A DNA stretch of 64,000 nucleotides from assembly GCA_964444135.1 (NCBI GenBank), contig CAYUFX010000006.1, forward strand, positions 28,843 through 92,842, given 5' to 3'. The translations under genes and the position numbers were made by a program. Below the pieces are notes generated by a model, which saw only the letters and a program-made list of their open reading frames with translations, was not told the origin of the DNA and did no database searches. Positions 57,379 to 64,000 of the stretch are shown here, piece after piece. The first letter of the stretch is position 1. Every line of letters begins with the position of its first letter. This DNA comes from NIOZ-UU13 sp964444135. Its GTDB lineage: Bacteria > Planctomycetota > Phycisphaerae > Sedimentisphaerales > Anaerobacaceae.

Positions 57379-57860
57379 GGATACTCGGTATCGACCCGGG
57401 TTTGCAGGTCTGCGGATATGCCTGTTTGGAGGCGAGCGAAGATAAGGAAAAGCTAATTGAAGCAGGCGTTATCAGCATAGTGGGCGGCTTGGCTATAGAG
57501 CAAAAATTGAATAGGATAGCTGAAGACACCCAGTCGCTTCTAAAAAGTTTCAAGCCCGATGTTGTAGCAGTGGAAGAATTGTACTCACACTACGCCCATC
57601 CGAAAACAGCGATATTGATGGGACACGCAAGAGGTGTTATACTACAGAAGTGTGCCCAGGCGGCAATCGAGGTCAGAAGCTTTAGCGCGACACGTATAAA
57701 AAAATCAATTACCGGTAACGGCAGGGCATCGAAGGAACAGGTGCAAAAAACTATTCAAACGATTTTACGCCTGCCGCGGATACCGGAGCCGAACGATGTG
57801 GCCGATGCTATAGCATCGGCGCTGTGCTGTGCAAATTCGATAAATAGTATTGTTATCTGA
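57375..57860 (+). CDS. ruvC: Holliday junction resolvase RuvC
   Basis: 161 residues. MRILGIDPGLQVCGYA has the first catalytic Asp, AVEELYSHYAHPKTAILMGHARG the Glu, and PNDVADAIASALC the C-terminal Asp. RuvC cuts Holliday junctions held by RuvAB. It is coupled to cysS by ATGA overlap. A toxin-antitoxin pair separates it from ruvA, which normally follows directly. Confidence 0.96.
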   Translation: MRILGIDPGLQVCGYACLEASEDKEKLIEAGVISIVGGLAIEQKLNRIAEDTQSLLKSFKPDVVAVEELYSHYAHPKTAILMGHARGVILQKCAQAAIEVRSFSATRIKKSITGNGRASKEQVQKTIQTILRLPRIPEPNDVADAIASALCCANSINSIVI

Positions 57861-57894
57861 TAAATTACGCTCAAAAAACCATCAAAATAATAAA

Positions 57895-57941
57895 TTGATG
57901 CATTATAGCAAGCATCAAAATCGACCTAAGATGTCTTGCTA
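57895..57941. promoter_or_regulatory. Two overlapping dyads upstream of brnT
   Basis: TTGATGC (57895-57901) with GCATCAA (57912-57918) and TAGCAAG (57906-57912) with CTTGCTA (57935-57941), both perfect seven-base inverted repeats. Placed 20-70 bases before the toxin start, they are plausible sites for autorepression by the toxin-antitoxin complex. Confidence 0.45.
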
Positions 57942-57963
57942 TTGGAATTAAGGTGTCTGACAA

Positions 57964-58242
57964 ATGGCGTTATTGTTTGAGTGGGATAGCAGAAAAGCTC
58001 GGTCGAACAAGAAAAAGCATGGAATCACTTGTGAGGAAGCCTCAACCGTCTTTGGTGATATTTTATCTATTACAATTATTGATCCTGTCCATTCAGTTGG
58101 AGAAGATAGATTTGTTACTATTGGCACATCGGTCAACGATAGACTAATCGTAGTTGTACATACAGAACATGATGATATCATACGCATCATTAGTGCCCGG
58201 AAGGCCACCAGTCATGAGCGAAAACAATATGAGCAGGCATAA
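57964..58242 (+). CDS. brnT: BrnT-family ribonuclease toxin
   Basis: 92 residues. FEWDSRKARSNKKKHGITCEEASTVFGD is the diagnostic BrnT opening, and VGEDRFVTIGTS, RLIVVVHTE, IIRIISARKATSHERKQY complete the RelE-like fold. It cleaves or inhibits mRNA to stop growth when free. AAGGTG precedes the ATG. It is followed 26 bases later by its small partner and lies between ruvC and ruvA. Confidence 0.93.
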   Translation: MALLFEWDSRKARSNKKKHGITCEEASTVFGDILSITIIDPVHSVGEDRFVTIGTSVNDRLIVVVHTEHDDIIRIISARKATSHERKQYEQA

Positions 58243-58268
58243 GCAAATATTTTCGTCCGGAGAAAGAT

Positions 58269-58451
58269 ATGAGAAAAGAGTACGATTTTAGTAAAGGCTC
58301 CAGAGGTAAATACGCCGGTAAATATAAAGCAGGGACGAATATCGTTCTGCTCGACCCTGACGTAGCCAAGGTGTTCAAAACACCGGGCGCTGTTAATCGA
58401 GCTTTAAGGTCACTGGCTGAAATAATCAGGACACAAAAACAAGAAGCATAG
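58269..58451 (+). CDS. BrnA-like antitoxin
   Basis: 60 residues: MRKEYDFSKGSRGKYAGKY, LDPDVAKVF, VNRALRSLAEII. The opening and the DPDVA segment are those of the small CopG-like partners regularly encoded after BrnT; the C-terminal half should form a ribbon-helix-helix DNA-binding unit. It should neutralise BrnT and repress the pair. It ends two bases before ruvA, so it is transcribed and perhaps translated with the recombination genes. Confidence 0.85.
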   Translation: MRKEYDFSKGSRGKYAGKYKAGTNIVLLDPDVAKVFKTPGAVNRALRSLAEIIRTQKQEA

Positions 58452-58453
58452 CC

Positions 58454-59083
58454 ATGATAGCCAGCATTGAAGGAAAACTCATCAAGCTTGATAGCGACTG
58501 CTGTTTGGTGCAGGTAGGAGCGGTCGGCTATGAAGTAATGCTGCCGAGCTATTGCGTAAATGCACTTTCCGGCGAGGTCGGCTCGGATATATCTCTCTGC
58601 ACTATGGAATACTATGAAGGCACACTTGGCGGCGGAAACCTGATACCGAGAATGGTTGGTTTCTTAAATGTGGGCGAAAGGGATTTTTTCACTAAATATA
58701 TAAGTGTCAAAGGAATGGGCATAAAGAAGGGACTGCGGTCGCTGAGCATCCCGATAGCCACAATAGCAGCAGCGATAGAAAATGCCGATGATAAAACATT
58801 GATGTCACTGCCATCGATAGGCAGAAGAATGGCTCAGCAAATTATCGCTGAGCTAAAGGGGAAATTACAAACTTTCGCAGCCGGCGCCGAACCGGCGAGG
58901 ACGACAGAAGCCGGCTTTAAACCTTTCCAGATCGAGGCCCTGGAAATCCTTATCGCCTGGGGTGAAAAAAGAAACGAAGCGATGGAGTTGATTGAATTGG
59001 CTTGTCGGAAACACCCCGATATAAATTCGGCCGAAGCACTTGTGCCTTTGGTATATAGGTTACAACAGGGAGTAGAAGTTTGA
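58454..59083 (+). CDS. ruvA: Holliday junction DNA-binding subunit RuvA
   Basis: 209 residues. MIASIEGKLIKLDSDCCLVQVGAVGYEVMLPSY is domain I; FFTKYISVKGMGIKKGLRSLS and LMSLPSIGRRMAQQIIAELKGKL are the two helix-hairpin-helix motifs of domain II; the C-terminal domain III (about 150-205) recruits RuvB. It forms the tetramer that holds the junction. It starts two bases after the antitoxin stop. ruvB follows after a 183-base repeat-filled spacer. Confidence 0.95.
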   Translation: MIASIEGKLIKLDSDCCLVQVGAVGYEVMLPSYCVNALSGEVGSDISLCTMEYYEGTLGGGNLIPRMVGFLNVGERDFFTKYISVKGMGIKKGLRSLSIPIATIAAAIENADDKTLMSLPSIGRRMAQQIIAELKGKLQTFAAGAEPARTTEAGFKPFQIEALEILIAWGEKRNEAMELIELACRKHPDINSAEALVPLVYRLQQGVEV

Positions 59084-59087
59084 AAAA

Positions 59088-59250
59088 GGAAATACGAAAC
59101 TCGAATAACGAAATCCGAAACAAATCCGAATGCGGACACGCACGCTTCTGACAGGCGTGACCAAATGACCAGAATTCGAAATTGAATATTTTGAACATTT
59201 GAAATTTGAATTTTGAGATTGCTTCGAATTTCGAAATTCGATATTCAAAT
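59088..59250. repeat. CGAAATTCG-type dispersed repeat between ruvA and ruvB
   Basis: ACTCGAATAACGAAATCCGAAA, AGAATTCGAAATTGAATATTTTG and CTTCGAATTTCGAAATTCGA form an imperfect head-to-tail and inverted array. It interrupts the normally contiguous ruvA-ruvB pair and resembles the spacer between gap and pgk. Confidence 0.65.
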
Positions 59251-59266
59251 TTTTAGTATTTATATT

Positions 59267-60319
59267 ATGGCAATAGGCAGAATCATAAGCGGGCAGTCTT
59301 TGAACGAGCAGGAAGAGAGTTTTAACGTCTCGCTCCGGCCAAATTTCTTAGGCGAGTGTGTAGGCCAATGCAACGTCAGAGAAAAAGTTGCAATAGCGAT
59401 AGCAGCGGCCAAACAAAGGTCTGAGCCGTTGGAGCACATCTTGTTTTACGGCCCGCCGGGGCTCGGCAAAACTACACTTGCCCATGTCGTGGCGAACGAG
59501 ATGGGGGCAAGGATACGATGCTCATCGGGGCCGGCGCTGGCAAAGGCCGGTGACGTTATGGGCCTTTTGAGCAATATCAACACCGGCGACGTGCTTTTTA
59601 TCGATGAGGTTCATCGGCTCAGTACGCCGGTCGAAGAGTTTATTTATCCGGCGATGGAAGATTTCAAGGTCGATTTTACTGTCGATAGCGGTCTGCACGC
59701 AAAGACGATAAATTTCCCGCTGAAGCGTTTCACGTTGATTGGTGCGACGACACGTGCCGGACTGCTGAGCGCTCCACTTCGCAGCCGATTCGGGATGCTC
59801 TATCATCTGGATTTTTACAACAGCGCCGAACTGTCAGAGATTCTGGATAGGTCGGCGGAACTGCTAAGCTTGCAGTGCGAGGACGGGACGCTGGAATTGA
59901 TTGCTAACCGCTCCCGCGGCACGCCGCGAGTAGCGAATCGACTCCTTAAACGAGTCCGTGACTATGCACAGGTAAAAGGCTCAGGAGTGCTTAGTACCGG
60001 CATTGTCGAAAACGCTCTGAAAATGGAGCAGATTGACACGTTAGGCTTGGATGAATTAGACAGAGCGGTTTTGCGTGCGCTGGCTAATGTCTATGACGGC
60101 GGGCCGGCCGGTATCGAGGCAATCGCAGCTACACTCGGCGAAGAAAGGGACACGCTGGAGGATGTGGTAGAGCCGTATCTTTTGCAAATCGGATTCCTGC
60201 GCAGAACCAAACGCGGCAGAGAAGTTACCAAACAAGCCTGCGAGCATTTAGGACTAACGTGCCATAAAAAGAAACACAACTCCAAACAGTCCGAGCTTTT
60301 TGAACAGGGCAATGGATAA
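59267..60319 (+). CDS. ruvB: Holliday junction branch migration ATPase RuvB
   Basis: 350 residues from ATG 59267. LRPNFLGECVGQCNVREK opens the family, Walker A is GPPGLGKTT (residues 62-70), Walker B is VLFIDEVHRL, GATTRAGLLSAPLRSRFG is sensor 1 with the arginine finger, and VEPYLLQIGFLRRTKRGREVT is the winged-helix end. It drives branch migration with RuvA. A frame starting earlier at 59213 reads through the repeat and is rejected. HNH protein follows 15 bases later. Confidence 0.97.
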   Translation: MAIGRIISGQSLNEQEESFNVSLRPNFLGECVGQCNVREKVAIAIAAAKQRSEPLEHILFYGPPGLGKTTLAHVVANEMGARIRCSSGPALAKAGDVMGLLSNINTGDVLFIDEVHRLSTPVEEFIYPAMEDFKVDFTVDSGLHAKTINFPLKRFTLIGATTRAGLLSAPLRSRFGMLYHLDFYNSAELSEILDRSAELLSLQCEDGTLELIANRSRGTPRVANRLLKRVRDYAQVKGSGVLSTGIVENALKMEQIDTLGLDELDRAVLRALANVYDGGPAGIEAIAATLGEERDTLEDVVEPYLLQIGFLRRTKRGREVTKQACEHLGLTCHKKKHNSKQSELFEQGNG

Positions 60320-60334
60320 ATCAGAGTTGAAAAA

Positions 60335-61264
60335 ATGGCTTCAAAACGACGTCCTAAAGTTCCAGTTAGTATAGAGGCCGAGGTTCTCTTCAAAGCTAAT
60401 CATATTTGTTGCATATGCCATAATAAGGGAAAAGACGTACAAATTCACCACATCGATGGCAATAAATCAAACAATAACCCTGCCAACTTAGCAGTTCTTT
60501 GCCTCGATTGCCATAGTCAAGTTACTGGAAGAAGGGGTTTAGGTCGTTCTTTCACACCTAGCGAAGTTCGTATGTATAAACGTTCATGGGAACAATATGT
60601 TCAGGACAAAAGAAGGGTACATAAACCACAAATTCGTTATAGAAAGGAGCTTATCTCTCAAATAGACTTAATAGTGTGCGAAATTCTAGGGTGCCGAACA
60701 AACAACCCTCGCAGTGAGGAACTTCTGGGTCTCCTATATGAACTTCACATTTGGCGAGGAAATCACGAAATCGACAAAAAAATTGTTGAAGGATTACATC
60801 ATCTTGCGTTGATGAGCGGTCTGGCTTCACCGCGACTTGCCTCGCTTGTGTCCAACAAACTATGGGAGATGTGTTGGCATTTTGCAGGTCCTGACTACGT
60901 CCCAATCGACAAACACGACTCGCAACAAATACTTGACTGTATTAACGCACTTTCTACGCTGGCCGATTTCAATTGCGAATTCGGACATGGCAGAAAGCCA
61001 ACAGATTCAATCGCTGAACATGCGGAAGATTTCTTCGAAGTTGGGCTTTGGTATAACAACAAACGTATTGTAAATGCAGTAATACGCTTATATAAGAGCG
61101 CACTCAAGGCCTGTTACTCTGAGGGCAAACTTGATTTTAAGTATGGTCGGACAACGCTCCGACGGTCTATGCGAAAGATTCAAAAGCTATTAACTGAGGA
61201 ACAGCCCAGTTGGTCTTGTCAGTGGCGTCAGCTCGCTGCCTTAATGGATTTGAATACGGCTTAG
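60335..61264 (+). CDS. HNH endonuclease-domain protein
   Basis: 309 residues. Residues 25-65 form an HNH zinc finger: Cys25/Cys28, HHIDGNKSNNNPANLAVLC with His38-His39 and Asn, then Cys56-x2-Cys59-His60. The other 240 residues are helical and unrecognised (repeated Leu-rich helices around 150-290). It could be a DNA nuclease of defence or repair. It starts 15 bases after ruvB, on the same strand, so may be cotranscribed with the recombination genes. A stretch of about 220 bases with no gene follows. Confidence 0.82.
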   Translation: MASKRRPKVPVSIEAEVLFKANHICCICHNKGKDVQIHHIDGNKSNNNPANLAVLCLDCHSQVTGRRGLGRSFTPSEVRMYKRSWEQYVQDKRRVHKPQIRYRKELISQIDLIVCEILGCRTNNPRSEELLGLLYELHIWRGNHEIDKKIVEGLHHLALMSGLASPRLASLVSNKLWEMCWHFAGPDYVPIDKHDSQQILDCINALSTLADFNCEFGHGRKPTDSIAEHAEDFFEVGLWYNNKRIVNAVIRLYKSALKACYSEGKLDFKYGRTTLRRSMRKIQKLLTEEQPSWSCQWRQLAALMDLNTA

Positions 61265-61481
61265 TTTTTTAAGATTTATTTTGCCATTTTGGGCGGATTT
61301 CAACTTCCAATTTTCGAGACCACATTAGCAAACACACATCCACCAAAACACTGCAGTTGTCGATATTCGGCTCTCGCATTTCACTGGGGATTCTATATAG
61401 TAAACGATTGACAGCCGTGGTAAGGGCCCTATAATACGAAATAATCGATATTCTACACAACTATTCGGGTACCTAATTATT

Positions 61482-61772
61482 GTGATAACAAAAGAAGAAA
61501 TCCTCAAATCGCTTGCTAAAGACAAACCAGAACTGCAGAGACAGTTTAAGGTCAGAAAGCTGGCGTTATTCGGGTCGTATGCCAGAGGCGAACAGAGACC
61601 GGACAGTGATGTGGATATCCTTGTCGAAGTCGACCCGTCTATAGGCCTGGAGTTTGTAACCCTCGCAGAAAGATTCGAGAAACTGCTTGGGACATCTGTT
61701 GACCTGGTGTCGATACGAGCTGTTACCGCCAAAGCGATGGAATTCATCGAGCCGGAACTGATTTATGTCTAA
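61482..61772 (+). CDS. mntA: MntA-type nucleotidyltransferase antitoxin
   Basis: 96 residues from GTG 61482. The minimal nucleotidyltransferase core is present: LALFGSYARGEQRPDSDVDILVEVD with GSYARG at 31-36 and catalytic Asp43 and Asp45. In type VII toxin-antitoxin systems MntA adenylylates a Tyr of the HepT toxin and so inactivates it. It overlaps the following HepT gene by eight bases. No strong ribosome-binding site is seen before GTG. Confidence 0.92.
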   Translation: MITKEEILKSLAKDKPELQRQFKVRKLALFGSYARGEQRPDSDVDILVEVDPSIGLEFVTLAERFEKLLGTSVDLVSIRAVTAKAMEFIEPELIYV

Positions 61773-62100
61773 AAGACCCGTTGATTTATTGCTGGACGAT
61801 ATTTGTGAAGCGATCGACAGAATCGAGCAATATATAAGCGGTATGTCGTTTGATATGTTTTCGAAGGACCGCAAGTCCGTAGATGCGGTAGTTAGGAACC
61901 TTGAGATTATAGGAGAAGCTTCGAATCGACTGCCGGCTGACTTCAAAAACAGTCATTCGCAGATACAGTGGAACAAAGTCGTAGGTCTGCGGCACCGGAT
62001 AGTCCATGAATATTTCGGTATAGACCTTCAGATTGTCTGGCAAATCCTGCAAAAAGATTTGCCTTCTTTGCGGGAGGCCATATCACAAATTCGCGGTTAG
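61765..62100 (+). CDS. hepT: HepT-type RNase toxin (DUF86)
   Basis: 111 residues. The HEPN-like ribonuclease motif Rx4HxY is exact: Arg76, His81 and Tyr83 in RHRIVHEYF. VVRNLEIIGEASNRLP is the second family signature. It is an RNase whose Tyr83 is the modification site of MntA. The ATG overlaps the mntA end (61765-61772), giving coupled expression. It sits beside guaA in convergent orientation, 143 bases away. Confidence 0.93.
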   Translation: MSKRPVDLLLDDICEAIDRIEQYISGMSFDMFSKDRKSVDAVVRNLEIIGEASNRLPADFKNSHSQIQWNKVVGLRHRIVHEYFGIDLQIVWQILQKDLPSLREAISQIRG

Positions 62101-62243
62101 GAATTCAAGGAATGGTGGCTAACGCAGAATTATAAGAGATACCAACTTTGGCGGAGTTCACATTATTTTTTTTTAGCTTGCCACAGCCTGCTTCGCAGGC
62201 CTCGCAATGACGGTCGTGGTAACATTGGTAACAACTGAAAACA

Positions 62244-63797
62244 CTACTCCCATTCAATTGTGGCCGGCGGCTTGCTGGATATATCGTAAACGACCCGATT
62301 GACACCCCTGACCTCATTTATAATCCTGCTGGATATGATGCCGAGCACCTCGTAAGGGATTTGCGAAAAATCAGCGGTCATAAAATCAACGGTCTCAACC
62401 GCACGAATAGCAATAATGTTTTCATAGCTTCGTTCATCGCCCATCACCCCAACCGTCAAGACAGGTACCAGCACGGCCAAGGCCTGTGATACCTTTCTAT
62501 ACAATCTCGCCGATTTTATTTCGTCTATTAAGATTTCATCAGCGGCCCGGAGAATTTCCAGTCTTTGCTCTGTTACCTCTCCGATTACCCTGACGGCCAG
62601 GCCCGGTCCGGGGAAAGGATGCCGCCAGACTATATCCTCCGGCAGTCCAAGATATTCGCCGACAACCCGAACCTCATCCTTAAACAAATCCCGCAAAGGC
62701 TCAATCAGCTCAAAGTCCATCTCGGCCGGCAGTCCCCCCACATTGTGATGCAGTTTTATATTTGCTGCAGGATTACCATCCTTTGAGCCTGACTCGATAA
62801 CATCAGGATACAGCGTTCCCTGGGCCAGAAACCTGGCATTCGGAATCTTCAGAGCCTGCGATTCAAAAGCCTTGATAAACTCAGAGCCGATAATCTTTCG
62901 TTTTTGCTGGGGGTCGGTCACACCGGCCAAACCTTCCAAAAACTGCCGGGACCAATCAACAACCCGCAAATCCATGTGAAAATGGTTCCGGAAGGTGGAT
63001 ACGACATTTTCGCGTTCGTTCTTTCGCAGCAGGCCGTTATCGACGAAAATACAAACAAGCTGGTCGCCTATGGCCTTATGAACCAATGAAGCCACAACGG
63101 ACGAATCGACGCCGCCGCTCAGCCCGCATATTACTTTGGCCTCGCCGGCCTGAGAGCGAACCGCTTCTACAGTCTCACTGACAAAATCACTCATTTTCCA
63201 GTCGCCGCGGCAGCCGCAGATATCGTACAGGAAGTTTTTCAAAATCCGCGTTCCTTTGGGGGTATGTGAAACCTCAGGGTGGAACTGAACACCGAAAAAT
63301 TTTCTTTTTTTGTGCTTTACTGCAGCAAATGGGCAGGTATCGGTAGTTGCTAATTTGACGAAATCATCCCCCCGCTTGATACTTGCGGGGGCGAGCTGGT
63401 CGCCGTGGCTGGCCCAGGCCGTGATTGAATCCGGCATATTCGCAAACAAATCGCTCTTATCAAGAATGGACAAAGTTGTTCGCCCGTACTCACGTCTTTG
63501 TGCAGCAATTACTTTTGCCCCTAAAATCTGACAGCCTAACTGCATTCCGTAGCAGATGCCCAAAATAGGCACGCCCAATTCAAAGATTTTCTCATCACAT
63601 TTTGGTGCATTTTCGTCATAGACACTTGCGGGCCCGCCGGACAATATCAACCCCTTGACACCCAGTCGTGATAATGCCTCTGCTGTTATATCCGCCCGGC
63701 AAATTTGTGAATATACATTCTGTTCGCGAACCCTCCGTGCTATCAGTTGACCGTACTGGCTGCCAAAGTCCAGGATGGCGATTATTTCTCGGCTCAT
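62244..63797 (-). CDS. guaA: GMP synthase (glutamine-hydrolysing)
   Basis: 517 residues. The class I glutamine amidotransferase domain has LGICYGMQLGCQIL with nucleophile Cys82 and FHPEVSHTPKGTRI with the catalytic His/Glu. The PP-loop is GLSGGVDSSVVASLVHKAIG near residue 224, and RVVYDISSKPPATIEWE is the standard C-terminal dimer end. It converts XMP to GMP. The start at 63797 has no strong ribosome-binding site. It is monocistronic here; downstream 62101-62243 holds a GCCTGCGAAGCAGGC palindrome. Confidence 0.97.
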   Translation of the reverse strand: MSREIIAILDFGSQYGQLIARRVREQNVYSQICRADITAEALSRLGVKGLILSGGPASVYDENAPKCDEKIFELGVPILGICYGMQLGCQILGAKVIAAQRREYGRTTLSILDKSDLFANMPDSITAWASHGDQLAPASIKRGDDFVKLATTDTCPFAAVKHKKRKFFGVQFHPEVSHTPKGTRILKNFLYDICGCRGDWKMSDFVSETVEAVRSQAGEAKVICGLSGGVDSSVVASLVHKAIGDQLVCIFVDNGLLRKNERENVVSTFRNHFHMDLRVVDWSRQFLEGLAGVTDPQQKRKIIGSEFIKAFESQALKIPNARFLAQGTLYPDVIESGSKDGNPAANIKLHHNVGGLPAEMDFELIEPLRDLFKDEVRVVGEYLGLPEDIVWRHPFPGPGLAVRVIGEVTEQRLEILRAADEILIDEIKSARLYRKVSQALAVLVPVLTVGVMGDERSYENIIAIRAVETVDFMTADFSQIPYEVLGIISSRIINEVRGVNRVVYDISSKPPATIEWE

Positions 63798-64000
63798 ATA
63801 ACACGGTTGGGTGGACGATTTTAGAACTGCTGTATCCGTCTATCCCGTTACCCTTGATTTACAAATAACATCGTAAGTCTTTTGTTATCTTAGACTTCAA
63901 AGGGTGATTATAGTGAGGAGAACTGCTGGTGTCAAGTCCAATAGACTCGCGATGACCCATTTTTGAGGCAGGTTTGGCTGGAAGCGATGAATTTAGAGTC
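63798..64000. other. Upstream region of guaA, no gene seen
   Basis: No complete gene, RNA or clear promoter could be recognised in the last 203 bases. Confidence 0.4.

Noticed and set aside
62150..62220. Terminator for guaA or hepT at the GCCTGCGAAGCAGGC palindrome
   Set aside because: The T-run lies on the wrong side of the stem for either strand; it looks like a dispersed TCATTGCGAGG-type repeat.
1..64000. tRNA or rRNA genes, phage or transposase genes
   Set aside because: Scanning the intergenic regions by eye gave no cloverleaf with a TTCRANY loop, no rRNA core words and no integrase or transposase motifs; a covariance search would be needed to exclude a tRNA completely.

Overview
The window looks like a metagenome-assembled contig from a marine or sedimentary planctomycete, most likely class Phycisphaerae (Sedimentisphaerales-like). 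This is inferred from five formylglycine-dependent sulfatases with Tat-type RRxF leaders, PA14/Fn3-like secreted proteins carrying the 'DPxPADGT...VYFG' style of repeat, and paralogous ECF sigma factors followed by membrane proteins with a 'MKSPxxKIAAAAVIIIAVLIG' segment. A run of 100 N (14833-14932) marks an assembly gap. I see no rRNA, tRNA, CRISPR array, prophage or transposase gene.

Layout. 1-393 is the 3' end of queA. 569-12356 (minus) is a glycan-degradation block: acyltransferase, xylose isomerase, xylulokinase, two sulfatases, a GH101/GH129-like glycosidase and a GH2 enzyme. 12633-20609 (plus) holds three ECF-sigma/membrane-regulator cassettes and one secreted unknown; all three regulators carry an in-frame internal Shine-Dalgarno plus ATG just before the membrane helix. 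20704-26157 (minus) has two more sulfatases, tilS and a TPR-like lipoprotein. 26962-32321 (plus) has a DUF1573 lipoprotein and a GntR-ABC transporter operon with a consensus promoter and an operator-like dyad. 32318-36446 (minus) has a sugar isomerase/epimerase, a Gfo/Idh/MocA oxidoreductase and a TIM-barrel/DUF6807 fusion. murG and a 992-residue non-catalytic carbohydrate-binding protein follow. 41397-48192 (plus) has a fifth sulfatase, gap, pgk, a nucleotidyltransferase pair, rpe and accD. 48231-53297 is a tight three-gene locus: a gingipain-like (C25) caspase-fold protein, an inactive transglutaminase fused to seven membrane helices, and an ATP-grasp ligase. 53493-62100 has hisC, hisB, ispF, cysS, ruvC, a BrnT/antitoxin pair, ruvA, ruvB, an HNH protein and a MntA/HepT pair. 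guaA (minus) closes the window.

Functionally the window mixes housekeeping genes (tRNA modification, glycolysis, histidine, isoprenoid, recombination, purine) with enzymes for sulfated, xylose-containing polysaccharides. Sulfatases and glycosidases would release sugars at the cell surface, xylose isomerase and xylulokinase would feed pentose into rpe, and gap and pgk would complete catabolism. A second theme is small dispersed repeats: several families lie between genes, and three copies appear to have entered coding sequence (xylB, the GH2 leader and the C25-like gene).
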